In this document: piece by piece, positions 23,853 through 37,063 of the stretch
Position numbering within the stretch: position 1 is the first letter of the stretch
Layout: every line of letters starts with the position of its first letter
NCBI RefSeq assembly: GCF_019059575.1
Contig: NW_024881850.1
Location: 186,001-250,000 of the forward strand
Direction: 5' to 3'
From: Amphibalanus amphitrite
Lineage: Eukaryota; Arthropoda; Thecostraca; Balanomorpha; Balanidae
Length of the DNA: 64,000 nucleotides
The notes under the pieces: generated by a model
Seen by the model: only the letters and a program-made list of their open reading frames with translations
Databases searched by the model: none
Told to the model about the DNA's origin: nothing
Program-made: the position numbers and the translations under genes

Positions 23853-24996
23853 ATGTCACGTTTTTCTCCTTTGTCTCATTTTCCCCGTCACGTCTCACTA
23901 GGTTTGGTGCCAATAACCTTTGTGCAACATAGCTAGACCTTTAAATACGGGTGATGTCACATGCCTACAAGAGCGGGCATCAGCAACTTCAGAACTTCAG
24001 CTCGCGTGCTTCCTGTTGCATGATCATTCTTACTTCATGCACTCTTTGTGGTGTGACTTTGTAAGGCATGCTCACATTTTCCTCCTGCTTACACAGCAAT
24101 AACCATGTTGCTGATGCGTTATTTTGCGCATTCAGTGGCCTTTCGCTTCCGTTTGAGGGCGTAAGCGTTGACATGCTATGTGACAGGACCATGGTATCGC
24201 ACTTATCGCGACTTTGCTAATAGCTACAAGCGAAAACCTTTGTAGTTTACAACCATGCTAAGTTATTGAGCATAATCGAATGATTTTGATGACATTGATG
24301 AGGGATTTAATGTATTCATAATTGCTGCCATATAGCTTAAGCTAAGGATGATATTTTGTATGGTATTATGGCGTTCGATTCAGCTTCCTCTTTGTCGTGA
24401 AGGTCGGCTACCATTAGCCGACCCACCCCAGAAGGGTCCTGTCGTTATATGGGGATCCGGTCTGGGGCCATCCGGGTGCGAACCGGTTCAATTAACCGGT
24501 ACTCTCGGGGCCCCATTTTCCCTCCCACCCCGAGCTCACACTATGCTTAGCGGTCTGGTATGTATGTGTTAACGGTGTTGTAGACGATTTGTTGAATGTG
24601 GACCACGGCTTACTCATTCGGAAAAAAATGATGTGAGATTGCTTTTGAAATAATGTGCGATGTTAAATATAAAATCAGGAGGTAGTGGTGGGTGTTCTCT
24701 GCTTTAAAAAGTTTGCTATTTCTTTGTTATTGACGTCAATGAAAACCCCAATAAACTATTGTTGCTCCAACATCCATGATTGGAGTTGAGGGCAGCATGA
24801 GAAATCAAAATAGATGAAGGATGTTTTTGTTGCTTTGATGCTCACTAGTGTTTTGATGCCTTGCATATCAACTTAGTTAAACGCTTGCTCAGAAGGTATA
24901 TAGCTTCAGCGTTCAAGCCTGGCATATCACACCCCAGAAAATATGCGAGGTAAGAAAGAAGCAAGAGTTTCAACTTTCAGGGCAATCACTGTTTAA
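23853..24996. other. Intergenic, nothing recognised
   Basis: Includes a GC-richer patch at about 24380-24545 with GGTCGGCTACC / GGTTCAATTAACCGG words that may be repeat-derived; no supported gene. Confidence 0.35.
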
Positions 24997-25895
24997 CCCT
25001 CGCCCGCACATGGGCGGGGTGGTTGCCACCCCCCCAGGTAGTCTTTCTGCTCTGCACTCCACATTTTTAGAGCTAGAAGGCTGATTTTTCGTATAGCTGC
25101 TCCTCTATCCTTTCTTGATGTCCACTGAAAATTTCAAGTTTCTGTGATTTTTGGTTTCGGAGATATGACCTTGTTTTTCAGGTCATGTCATGACCCAAAT
25201 GGCCAATTCTCAACATCTTGCGTTTGCCATGGGCCTTATGAGCTTTTGACACCCTGATTTCGGCCGTTTTTGCCAGTCTTACCTCCTACCTATCATGGAA
25301 CATGTTGTTCGACGATGTACAGGGGTCAAGGTCAGGGTCAAGGTCAACCTAGGTCACCTAAGATAATTGCGTTTTAGGCAAGCTAAATTTACTTTTTTTG
25401 AAGTTTTTTGACTGCATTTTTGGTAAAAGCTTCTCAGATCATGATTTCATGTAATATGGACCCAAAAACAATCGGTGCACACATCAGTATACACACAGAC
25501 ACACACAGACATACAAACACATATAATTGACCTTGACCTAACTTGACCTGAAATGACTTCAGCAGCAAAATTCTGGTCGGGTAGTGTGACAAAGAGGTTC
25601 TAGCTGGCTTGGCACCAGAAAACAGCATCGTCATCGGTATTTGATAAGCAGCACACTTGATATCCAACGGTGACCCAAAACAGCAACATTTTTTAGTTTG
25701 ACCTGACCTGGAAGGTCAATGACTGACCTGAGAAGGTAAAACTGGGTATCATTGGATTCGTCTCTTCCCAAAGAATCTTTTTGGTCTTACTGCTAAGCTC
25801 TATCTCCAACAGGAACGAAATGGCGCGGGGGGGGGGTGGCAACCCCCCCCCCCATGTGCGTTCTAGGATGGGAAAATGGCATGTGCGGGCGAGGG
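24997..25895 (+). mobile_element. TTAA-flanked piggyBac-like MITE, copy D
   Basis: TTAA at 24993-24996 and 25896-25899. Both ends read CCCTCGCCCGCACATG inward, and the word GCACATG recurs a third time near 25855. Each end has a G-run/C-run hairpin with the loop word GGTTGCC. Two TCAAGGTCA sites (25326-25334 and 25338-25346) are the extended half-site known for FTZ-F1/NR5-type receptors. A TG/CA-rich stretch lies near 25490. No transposase. Confidence 0.8.
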
Positions 25896-25899
25896 TTAA

Positions 25900-26774
25900 T
25901 AGTTCATTAACTCTAGTTCTAGTTTCCAAAACATTGATAATGTTAAGTACCAGGTCTGGTCTTCTGTCCCACAACCATACTTCATGGCTTAGCATTAGAT
26001 GTCTACATGTGCTTCTATTCTGGTTCGTTGTTTTCTGTTCATAGGTACTATACCTATCTTTCTTGTCCCCTTGCAAGCTTGTGTAGGCATGCTTGATGAG
26101 CTTGAGAATCTATAGACCATTGCAATGTGTTTCTGTCTATATGCTATAACTAAAAACAACTAATTATATACCATTGCGTTGCTTTTTTTTTAAGTATCTC
26201 CGGCCGGCTGACGGCTGGCTGCCCACAGTTTGCCACGGCTGTGGGGCGGCTAGGCTTGGAAAATCGCAGCCGCGCAGAACTCTAGTGCGCACACAACAGA
26301 GAAGTTTGATGAAGCTTGTAGTGTATTCGGACTTAATTGCGCTACTCAGAAAAAGTACTTCCAATGGAATCAAAGCAAGCGAGTCGATGCACAGACGTGT
26401 AAGCACGTTTCAAATGAATGTGGCATACGGCCATACATCCGTTTGTAGTGCGCATTCACTAAGCTCGTGTATCTCGGAAAAGAAATCTGTCGCATGAGCG
26501 GGCCGCTATGCAGCTCTGCTACTCACAAAGTGTTACTACCTGAGGTCCCGCTACCAACGTGACGGCAGACCGTTGGTTTTGACCCCTCCTTTACGCTATT
26601 CAGCAGTCTAACTGTCCTGAAGGGTTCTCACGCAACCGTCAGGCACTCAACTAATGCTGACAAGCATATTAGCGGCACGTCTTCCTCAGATCCTGAGCGA
26701 GCCGGCGGCGCTTCAGGAAATTAGCGCGACATACGCCGGCCATTTATTTGTATGTGGACTTTTTTAATGGTTCA
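25900..26774. other. Intergenic upstream of gene 3, nothing recognised
   Basis: No supported exon or repeat boundary. A plus-strand frame at 26174-26497 is open for 107 codons but shows no protein-like signature or splice context. Confidence 0.35.
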
Positions 26775-26836
26775 CATTTCCTTCCCATCAGTCACCCTTT
26801 ATAAGGACGGAGTAGCGGTCCTGGAACGGAGCAGTG
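26775..26836 (+). promoter_or_regulatory. Core promoter of gene 3
   Basis: CATTTCC (26775-26781), 10 bases, TCACCC, TATAAG (26800-26805), then GCAGTG with the likely start at 26833, 33 bp from the TATA box. The ATG at 26855 follows 22 bases later. Confidence 0.7.
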
Positions 26837-26854
26837 AGCCCCCAGTTTCCAACG

Positions 26855-29800
26855 ATGGAGCAGCTGGTAAGTGCAGTCCAGAGAACTACATATGTACATC
26901 GAAAATTGAGCGGTCAAATGCCGTGGAATACCTATTATCAACTTGGAATACCATATGTTTTACTCAATCATTGATTATGTGTTTTTGCGGGGGCTTGTCA
27001 TGTCATGTATTGTCATGCATTTGTGAATATATTTTTATTGTATTTTGGCATGATTTTGTGTGATGTATTTTCAAATGTATTTTTCATTCATGTTTATATG
27101 TATTTGCCAGTATATTATGTTAATTTGATCTGTGTTCCAGGTTCTGCTCACCATCGCCCTGGCGGCAATCAGCGGCGCCCGGGCGTTCTACATTGATCCC
27201 TTTGCCGGATTCGGATATAGCGGCCTCGGATTTGGCAGCCTCGGATATGGCAGCCTCGGGTAAGTTGGTTGGGTCAAAAACTGCTATATCTTATACGATT
27301 ATTATTGCAATATGAAGGTGATTCATGAATCTACTTAAAGCTGTTAACCGCATGAATTGCCACGCCATGCTGAGGGGAGGTGTTTTCTGGGGCCACTTGC
27401 TAAACGCGGTAGTCAGCTTTCGAAAGAGCGTCAAAATAATGAAGAAACCATCTGAATCATTTTTAGGGCAAATTAACCCTCGCACGACCAGGCCATTTCT
27501 CATAACACGAACGACCAGGGGGGGGGGGCTGTTACGACCCCCCCTGGCGTTTCGAAACGGAAGGTCGTAGAGCTTAGCGGAAAAAACCAACGGATTGCTC
27601 TCAACGAGATCTCGCGATTGGTGGTATATTTTTTGGTCCTAGGTCGGTCAACATTTGACCTACTTATGACCGGTCAAAGGTCAAATTTTCGGAAAAATCT
27701 AACTTTTTCAGATTTCCGCGCCGATTGCGGCAAAACGGTAAGAGATATCGACTTGAAACCTTCACTAACGTGATCCTTGATCAATTCTCTATCGTTTGGT
27801 GTGTATTTCGATGTCATAACTTTAAAAATGATGCGTTGGGAGCATCGGAAGTCTGCAAGGTCATTTGTCCATTGGGTCACGTCAGGCGTGTGACGTCACT
27901 GACCTGACCCTGACCCAAAATGAACTACAAGAAACAACCGACGATGCCTGAAATGGATAGCAAATTCGAATTCAGGGCATCAAAATACCCCGAAATGGCA
28001 TACAAGTGCAAGAAGTCATTACAGGTCAACCGAGGTCAATGACCTTACCTTGACCTTTAGTGACCTTCAAAATGTCAACGGACATTGTGCCAATGTCAAA
28101 TCAGCCAGTTGTGATTCTATAAAACAATCCATCAGTGCGTCAGGTCAGTCGGCATTTGTACCAATGTGAAGCAATCTCCAATTTAGCGTAAATCTGGCCG
28201 GAGGTTGTTCCCTTTATGACGTCATAACTCCGTGACCTGACATGACCTTGACAAAAATTTTTTACCAAAAGTTGCGCAAAGGATGCCCCAAAGGGTACTG
28301 AAAATTTGAGCAGGCTCTCTGAAACGGTTCGGCGTGTAGCTAAGAAAAACCTCGGGGGGGGGGTTGATACAACCCCCCTAGGCGTTCTAGGGTTAAAGGC
28401 CAGGTCACCAGAGGTCATCAAAGATTAACCTTTGCCTATCTCAACATTTTTTTTTTCTGACAATGCGACTCATAACCTTGAAATGAGACGAGCTATGGCA
28501 CTGTGGAAAAGCGTATTCGATAGATCTTTTTAAGTTATTTCGACTAATGTCCTGGGATTTGACCTCATATCATCAGTTAGCTAAAGACGGCAAAACTGAT
28601 CGAAATTGACACATTAGGGGAAATGCTATTTTCTGAAACGACGCAAAACTTGTTTGAAGCATTGAGTTCACATCGCATTTCTCTCGTCAAGACGCGTCCA
28701 ATGAACATTTATCTAACCTTTGCCTTAGCATGTCTATAGCAAAAGTTACCGTCGCAAATTGCTGAAATCTCAAGTCCCTGCTGGGTGCGGTTCTAATCGG
28801 ATGGTTTGATCCGGTTCTACCACAAGAAAAAAATATTCACACGACAGGGTCTACGATAGAAACAGGACAGAGATGATTCTTCTGTTCTTTTGAACTTTGG
28901 GGATCTTTTGTTATCTCTTTGGCGGATCTAGAAAGGCGGCATTGGACTCTGGAGCGGACATACCGTAGGTACACGCCAATAGTTATTTCAAAATTCAATA
29001 AAAAACCGATTTCCGCTTCTTGATTTGCTGCTGTAGAATGCAAAAAACAAAAACAAAAAATAAAGTTTTCTCAATATGCTAAGGAGGTGGGAATTGATGA
29101 GAAAAATGATCAGGAAGTTCAGACACTGCTGGGGACGCGTCCCCCGTCCGGACGGGATAAAGATAGATACCCCTGATTCCCCAGTTCTGCTAGCGCTTGG
29201 ACCGTCCGTATGTTTCGAGTCCTGCCAAAAAGTTTCTTACAGATAAAAGCTACTGAAATAATCATCATGGTAGCTAAGATAAAGTTGAACCCTTCTAGAA
29301 TATTTGAAGAAAAAAAAAATAAATTACGTAAATTGTTGGATGAGCCTACATAAAGGAACTTGAAGAGTATACGAAATTTGACAAATTTAACAATTGAAAG
29401 TAACGTTGATTGGATTTGGGCATAAATACATATCCCGTTTTTTTATATAAAACACCTCGTGGCTAACGAACGACTGGGCACTGTTCAGGCTTCTGATTAT
29501 TGCTGATTTTATTCTTATTCTTTTGATTCATAGGATAAGTGCGGGCCATGCTCCAGACCGTGCTTCCGTGTGTGCGGCTAGACTATCTACCCTGCAATTT
29601 CAAAATCGTTAGGAAATGTCTCAGTGATGAAACCTGCATTCTTGCCAACGCGTGTGTTCTCTCTCTTTCCTTTCCAGTTTTGGGCACAGCGTGGTTTCAT
29701 CACCCGTAGTGCAGCCAATCGTGGTCAAGCCGCCGGAGCCGCCCCCAGAGCCGCCCCCAGAACCCAAGGTGGAGGTGCACGTGCACAAGGGCGCCCCTCA

Positions 29801-30404
29801 CCACGAGCCGCCGCCCCCTGAGCCGCACCCACACCCGCCTCCCCCGATCATTCTGATCGCGGGCGGTGGCGGCGGCGGCGGCGGGCACGGACCTCCTCCC
29901 CCTCCGCCCCCGGGTCCGCCCATCGTTGTGCTGCCCGTGGGCGGCGGCGGCGGCGGCGGCCATGGCGGCGGCGGCCACGGTGGCGGCGGCGGCGGCCACG
30001 GCGGCGGCGGACCGCCCCCGATCATCGTTCCCATCGTGGGCGGCGGCGGCGGCGGCGGACCTCCCCACGGTGGCGGCCACGGCGGCGGCGGCCACGGTGG
30101 CGGCGGGGGACCGCCCATCATTCTTCCCATCGTTGGCGGCGGCGGCCACGGTGGCGGCGGCGGTGGGCACGGACCGCCCGGCGGTGGCCACGGCGGCGGC
30201 GGCGGCGGTGCTCCGATCATCATTCCGATCCAGGGCGGTGGCGGCGGCGGCCACGGCGGCGGCGGCCACGGTCCTCCGGGCGGTGGCCACGGCGGTGGCG
30301 GCGGCGGTGCCCCCATCATTATCCCCATCCAGGGCGGTGGCGGCGGCCACGGTGCTGGAGGCCACGGCGCTGGACCCCCGCCTGTGGTTGCTGCTTACGG
30401 TTAA
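26855..30404 (+). CDS. Secreted Gly/His/Pro-rich structural-type protein, 285 aa (gene 3)
   Basis: Exons 26855-26866 (MEQL), 27141-27259 and 29678-30404. Donors GTAAGT at both; acceptors TTCCAG; phases 0 and 2. Signal peptide ends at about G-A-R-A, and the mature protein starts F-Y-I-D-P-F. Exon 2 continues with G-F-G-Y-S-G-L-G-F-G-S-L-G repeats. Exon 3 gives S-P-V-V-Q-P-I-V-V-K-P-P-E-P-P, V-E-V-H-V-H-K-G, a His/Pro block, then about 190 residues of GGGHGG-type blocks broken by hydrophobic islands (P-I-I-V-P-I-V, P-I-I-L-P-I-V, P-I-I-I-P-I-Q twice), ending V-V-A-A-Y-G. Such alternation suggests an extracellular self-assembling, possibly metal-binding structural protein; this is inference. The 2.4-kb second intron hosts a TTAA MITE (27477-28392). 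Very GC-rich exon 3 contrasts with AT-rich surroundings. I saw no close AATAAA. Confidence 0.85.
27477..28392 (+). mobile_element. TTAA-flanked piggyBac-like MITE, copy E, inside intron 2 of gene 3
   Basis: TTAA at 27473-27476 and 28393-28396. Left end CCCTCGCACGACCAGG with a second ACGACCAGG before the G-run hairpin; right end inverted CCCTAGAACGCCTAGG. The interior holds TGACGTCA near 27892 and a perfect AGGTCAATGACCT at 28033-28045. 916 bp, no transposase. It has the same orientation class as copy C. Confidence 0.78.
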
Positions 30405-31359
30405 ATTGTCACGCTAGCTAAATTCATGCCCGTTAGAAAAATACTAATTTAATTGTGCGAGTGCGACCGATTAGATCTTCATTTACCTGTGTTTTTCAAT
30501 GTCATTGTGCACTTCTTCCTGAAAGTGCCTGAGTCATCACCCGACCCGTTGCGTGTACAATAGGATTATGCAGGTAGTGCCGTCTGTGTTTACTGTTCCC
30601 ATGTCTGATGTCGCCGGTCCTGAACGGAAATCCTTCAGACGACTTAATGAATACATATTTATAACACTGCTCAATAGTTGTTTGCTGTTGCCTTGTCTAT
30701 CACGGATCACAGCCGAATGGGCGACGGCGATAACGGTCAATGCATTTTTATACCGTGGTCTTCAGTATTTTCCCTGGCTGACAACACTGATCTCACTGCT
30801 CACAAATTAATTGATGAATCACAGATAGATATAATGCGATATATGTCACAGAAAGGGAAAAATGCAATAACAAATTACCCCGTATCATTCTCCTATTTGT
30901 ATTACCATCATACGTAATTAACCTAATGTGCAGTTAGTCCTATAACGTGGCTGGAATGAGTTTGACTGAATTGATAAATACACTTAAATGTAACGTCAGA
31001 CGGAAAGATGTGGAGTTTCTTTTTTCGAGAATTTGTATATCAGGTCACTGCCTGGTCAAAGCTTCACAATTGCTCTTCATGGAAGATGGCCGATGCCGAC
31101 AGCGGTTGCCAATATATTAACCGTTTTCACGACGGTCTATCCGGCGAGTGCACCTAATTTGACCAAATCTGCACCCAATCTCTTTTACAGCAAATATCTT
31201 CATTTTATGAACTTATTTCAGTGTTTTAATCGATGATGCTCTCTGATAATACGACAAAGCAGGCATATAAGCAATTAGTGTAACCTTAGCTGATAGCTAC
31301 TAAGAGACACACTGAACCTGATTTGACCAAATCTGCACCTGATCTGCACCAGATGTGCA
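30405..31359. other. 3' flank of gene 3, nothing recognised
   Basis: AT-rich. Near 31110-31150 an AACCGTTTTCACGAC word recurs in other repeats at about 36155, 36347 and 41770, marking the start of the repeat mosaic. Confidence 0.35.
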
Positions 31360-31985
31360 CCAGGCACGTACCCAGGATTTCGCCCAGGAGGGGGCCACCT
31401 GCTTTCGAAGGGGCCCCCCACAGTGTATAGGGCCCCCCAGGTTCCCCGGGGGCCCCCGGAGTCATGAAGATCCTTCCCAGCCAGCAAATCGGAGCTTCCC
31501 CGTACGGGGAAGGCCTATGGCGAGCTTGGGGCAGGCTCGGGGAAACCCCAACCGTTCTCTTGGGGAAAACGGAGCGTTCGCTTGGGATTTGAGACACTTT
31601 GTACGGGGAACTTTGTGCGGGATTCGTACGGGGAAACGGTATAACTACCCAAGCGTTCCCCAAACGTCCCCCAAGCTACCCCCGCGCCGACTATGGTTAA
31701 AACCCGTTGTTAAAGTCGGTTCCCCGTACGGGGATATCGAACATTTTCCCCAAGAAGATCCTGTGCGAGCCCCGCACATTCCCCCACCCAGCTATACGGG
31801 TTTATACTTACTGGAGACCTTCCCCGATCGGGGAAACCGTGATTTTCCCCTAACGTTCCCAGACATTTTCCCCGCGCGAGCCCCGGCCGTTCCCCGACTT
31901 GGCAATGGCCCTACTGCCTTGTCTGCTTTTTTCCCCGTACGGAGAAGCCAGTAAAAACCGCACTGGGAAACAAATCGGGTCCCAT
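31360..31985. repeat. CCCCGTACGGGG-rich repeat block 1
   Basis: It begins with CACGTACCCAGGATT and a G-rich GGGGGCCACC stretch, an end type matched in inverted form at about 41700-41745. It then has many palindromic TTCCCCGTACGGGGAA-like words. Open frames here are products of the repeat. Confidence 0.6.
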
Positions 31986-34900
31986 TAAAATTGACAATGA
32001 CTATTTATTTTGTCTGTAAACATACAAATATTTGTATAAACATACTTGTTTATATACAAACAAAATTGTCCACTTGTTTCCCCGCAATAGGGAAACGATA
32101 AAACCACACAGGAAAATAATTAGAACCAATCCATTTGGGCATGCCTGTTTATTTCCAGACTTTCAGGACGCTTCAACGACTAGATCAATACACAACAGTC
32201 GGCCAAGCATGGTATGTGTCTGTACCACCACAGCCTATACTATGTTTATGTGGAGTCCTTCATTTGATGAAAGGTTAACATGCTTGATAATTGATATACT
32301 CGTTACAAATCAAGACAAACACTAAAAAAAGTTATTATTCACTTAAAATACATTGTGAACGCTTAGCAGGTGGCAAACATTACAGCAGCAGCGCAGCAGT
32401 ATCAAACAACAGGTGACGAACACGAGCACTGGTAACCGGTCTAACCCCAGTTCTAACACGTCGAACCCCAGTTGATCCTCTGCAGTAGGAGTACCTATGT
32501 TCAGCAGATTGAGAACGACGGCTTTTCTGTAGTCTCCCTACAGCTGGTCCGGCCTTCCGTTCAGTAGTGCCCTGGATCCACAACTCGAGTCTTCCTTTTG
32601 GCTGTTTCAGACACATCTCAGCGGTCAGCTGCCGCTGAGAGCCACCTTGCTATGATCCATGTCCCAGCGCATCTCCAGGAATTCTGCGGCTGTGGACAAA
32701 AACAAAAATATGTGCACTTGTAGGTATATCAATCAGGTTTACAGCTAGCTACTACATGAAATGTCCTTTTATGGAAACTTCAGCTTACGCTGAAACATGT
32801 TGCATGCCATTTTATGAAATTACACTTATTTATAACTTTTTTCTCACGAAAAGTGCTTAAAAAATCAATGTGATATACTTTGAATAGTTAATTAAAACAG
32901 GAAATAAAAATTCAATAATGAAATTTGTACTTCTAAACATTTCTCATTCCAGGAAAGTCATTAGGTAATAAATGTTTTACGTCTATATTACGCCTTACGA
33001 AGTTCCTCACGAAAGCACTTGACAGATAAATGAACGCCGTTTGACAATTAAAATCGGTTGCTAGTTTATCAAGATAACAATGAAGTCCCTTTCACAAACA
33101 GAGATGTCTAGTAGAGCTGCTGAAACAGGCTCTTTCCGAAGACAAAAAAAAAAAAAAATGGAATGCGAAAGCCTATTCAAATACATGTATTTATTACAAT
33201 CGCGTCAATCGTTCGCACATCCCTGTAAGCGATCGTGATTTCATGTATTTAATTAATGGGCTCTCGCATGAGATTTTCTGGCTGTAGAAAGAGTGTGTCT
33301 CAGCCTTTAGACTTGGGTGAAGGACAGGTTGTTCAACAGCTCTAAGCTAACCCCCACCCCCATAAACTGCTTACCAGCTTCGCCTGGAAGTCGCTCTTCG
33401 GTTACTCATGCGAGCAATTACGCATTAACTCCACGCCGGGTTCATACTGCTGTTGTGGGTTCTGCCAAGTCCCGTCGGAAACCTTCCGGTCGTAACCGGC
33501 AGACGTCCCTCTAGAACAGAAACGATAAAGCATTAGGCTGATGACATTATATTGTCCGGGCAATTTAAGGATAACCTCAGACGGAGGTTGATGACCTCAG
33601 TCATTTTTACGTCATATTCTGTATACCCTAGACAGTGATCAAGATATTGTGTGTATCGGAAGCTTTGTCTTTTACAATAAATTTGAGTTAGTATCATCGT
33701 CATTTTATATCTATCATGGATTCTGCCATACAACTGGAATTGCGCGATCGGGTGGTGGGGTCAGGGTCAGCACAAAAAGCTATGCTTAGTGCGGGCTGAT
33801 TCCTCAAATCCACCCATTCAACCATTCGGACTAAATTTATAAAAGAAAGATTCGTTACAATTAAGTGCTTTAGTTCATTACCAACACAGCATATCTTCCT
33901 CGTCGAGCTGCGTCCTCCGTTGGTGCCGAGTCCAGCTTCTCACGCACTGACCCCAGCGGTAGATCACGACTTTGGGCACAGGTCAGTCAAGCGGTCACCA
34001 CATCTCGCCGTTCACCGTCTTCGTTCACAGCTCTGTAGTGTCGCCGCACTCTTCAGTGCCAACCATTGTCTGACCTGGAGCGGTACCTAGCCCACGGCTT
34101 GCTCACACAACCGCGCGGCGCAGTGACTCTGGACCGACTTCCCCCGTTCGTCCCGTCTGACGCGTCGGCACGGCCCCATTCACGATGACAGATGGCGACA
34201 GGAGACGCCCCTCAACCAGATGTGCGGACGGAACCGACGGCGGCCGGCCGTTGCTACCCCTCCCTCCCCTCCCCTCGCTGCGTTGAGGCGACACTTCTAA
34301 GTCGTAAGCAGCACACACAGAAATATTGAGCGGAAAAACGGTGTAATTGAAAGTACCAAAAGGAACATTTTTTTGGTGTAAAATTACTCCGTTTTCTGCG
34401 TAAAAGAACACTTATATGTGTGTTTTGCTAGCTTCGGAGTGCTTCACTATTGTGTAGGAGAACCGCTTTCAGTGTACCTTTACCGCGGATCTCGCGTTAC
34501 ATTCACGCACAAATATGTGTTTTTGGTAAAAAGTACCAAAAGGAACACTCGCGTGGTAATCGTACACAAATTCATGGCGGTAAATTTACACAAATATGAC
34601 GGTTATTATAACGATTTTTTCTGGTAAAGCTAATGTTGGGCCCGCAAAATTTGTAACGCAAGCGACACACGGCTGGACGTTGTCGCCAGCCGCGAGCCTT
34701 AGCTAAATGCAACGAAACATTGTGATGCTCAATGCCTACCCCATGCTGCAAACACGTTTGTTTGTTTGTCGTTTATTATTAAGAATCGACATGACATCTG
34801 ACGGAAATAAAAGTTAGATTAGCGTATATACCTTATGATGTATATAAGTTAATATTTCACAACGCATGGGCGCCGCTACAGGCCGCTGCCACCGCCCGTC

Positions 34901-36579
34901 TCCCGTCAACTGCCCGTAATTGATAAATAAAAAATATGTCATCTGTATGCACTACTTCACTGTGCCAAAATTATCGTTCATTTAATTAGCCATCGGCTCT
35001 CTGTTGCCTATCTGGCAAAATATTAGCATACCTATACCTAATTAACCCTAGAAAAGCATGAAAGTGCATCCATTATTTTCATAACACGACAGCAGCTCAG
35101 TTGAAAAATTACAAGCCCACCTTAGCACTCCGACAAAGCTGGATAATTTCCAGCAGCTCCTCCAATGTCGCTCCGCTTCAGATTTCCGACTCGGTCTTGA
35201 TTGCAGTTATCAGACGATGACCACAATGCAGTATTTCACTTATTATTCACTTATTCACTCATTACTCAGCCTATTATCCAACTAGATAAACACCACAGCA
35301 CTGTTTTATCTCACTGATGTCACAAGAATGGGCAAACTCACTCTGCGCACTGCAGCCACAACACTCCCCCGCCGGCCCCCGCGGTCCCCGGCGCACAACT
35401 GACAGATTGCGAAAATGGCGCCGCCGCCGTCAGCATTTAGCTCAAAATTTCGCTAAATTTACACGGGTTGACGTAAACGAACGGTGCTCTGGATGTGTAC
35501 CGCAATTACCAGTGTGACACAACACTCATTCGCTTATGGATACACTTGCTTTGCATGAAAACATATTAGTTAGGTATTTAAACATCTGTTATGCTGTTAC
35601 ATTATCCTGTTTTGCGTAAAGATGCTTGTGTGGTGTAATAAAACTGCTGATGTTTGTTAGTTAACCAATAAACGTCGTATAAAAACAAACTTATTCTTGA
35701 TGCCTTTACTTATTATGGCGTTGTGCGACGGATACCTTGCTTGTTTATCACGTAAATACTTAAACTAAAGATATTTTACTACGTGAAGCAGAACTTTGAA
35801 GCTCTTTGAACTATTTACGAGTATATTGAACTTGACATCGCTCAATATTTCTGTGTGTGAGTGTGTTGTTGAAATTTTGATGCTTTTGTAATTTCAATGC
35901 GATGAGTGATGACAGAAAAAAGAAAACGTAATGTTTATGCCACAGCAGTGCGAGAAGAAACATAGATCCTGAAAGTTGTCAAAGTTGATTTTACCTCATG
36001 AAATAAGGGCAACAACGTTCGTTCAAAGTATTGGCGTATGCGTGTCCTCATCCACACGGCTTAGCAGGCCCCGTAAACCAAGACGGTTTTTCCTCTCCTT
36101 TAGGTCGAAAATTACATAGATCCAATGTCTACAATCAAATGTCTGCGAATAACCGTTTTCATGATAGGTAACTGGTACAAAATTGGTAGACATTTGGTCC
36201 AGATGCGGTGCCGATTTGATAAAATTATCAGACATTATTTTCGATTAAAACACTGAAATAAACAAGTATATGACATGAAGATATGAAGAAGAGATTTGGT
36301 GCAAATTTGGTCACTGTTTGATGCATTCGCCAGATCACCTGTCATGAAAACGGTTATAAAAAATAGTTATATCGTTATATTTTTTATTTTCTATATCTCC
36401 CTTCAATCGATGCATGAGCCTATAGCTCTAGAACTGCTACTAAGACTGCTTTTAACATTCCCAAATCCCAAGATTCAATTTTTCTTTATTGAATACTTGT
36501 TATATTACATGCTGGAAGTCGATCTCATGACGTCCTACTGGCGGTTGGGGTTCGTCTAGGGATTAAGTGTAAAATCCCG
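31986..36579. other. Repeat-rich non-coding stretch
   Basis: It holds a SINE-like tail fragment at about 33805-33835 (CACCCATTCAACCATT, shared with 42303-42320). A GTACCAAAAGGAACA word occurs at about 34352 and again at 34529. A segment at 36150-36360 is related to 31100-31230. No frame longer than about 100 codons has protein-like character. Confidence 0.4.
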
Positions 36580-36905
36580 AGCGGGGAATTTCAACAGTTC
36601 CCCTACTTTTCCCCAATCAAACTGTTCTTGAAAATGGGTCGGGGATAACGCACCCTTCCCCGTACGGGGAATCTGATCTTTTACCCGACCGAACCCCAAC
36701 AGTGGGGTTTGATTGGGGAATGCTGCTCTTTCCCCGTACGGGGATCGGTGTGATTTCCCCATGTCTTTTGAACATATTACCGATACAGTCGGGGAAGGGA
36801 TGGGGAACACGGACCGTTCCCCGATCCGATAGGGGAATTGTACGTTCTCCCCAAGCTTTCCCCAACACTGTCCCCGCACTTTCCCCAACCGAATTGCTGG
36901 CTGGG
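36580..36905. repeat. CCCCGTACGGGG-rich repeat block 2
   Basis: Same TTCCCCGTACGGGGA vocabulary as 31480-31960, mostly inverted relative to it, and ending with CAACCGAATTGCTGGCTGGG. Probably another copy of the same repeat family. Confidence 0.6.
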
Positions 36906-37063
36906 TTTCGATGGTGGGGGGGGGGGGCATAGTGGGTCCGGTCTCTCCTGCAGACGTAGGTGAGAAAACGCCACGTGTGTGGGAAAACGCAATTCAGTTC
37001 TTTATAACCTAATGTAGCATTTGGTTGTGATTTCTCGCGTTCAACTTCATCAAAGTAAATTAA

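Noticed and set aside
29700..30365. Ala-rich and Pro/Trp-rich minus-strand frames
   Set aside because: Shadows of exon 3 of gene 3.
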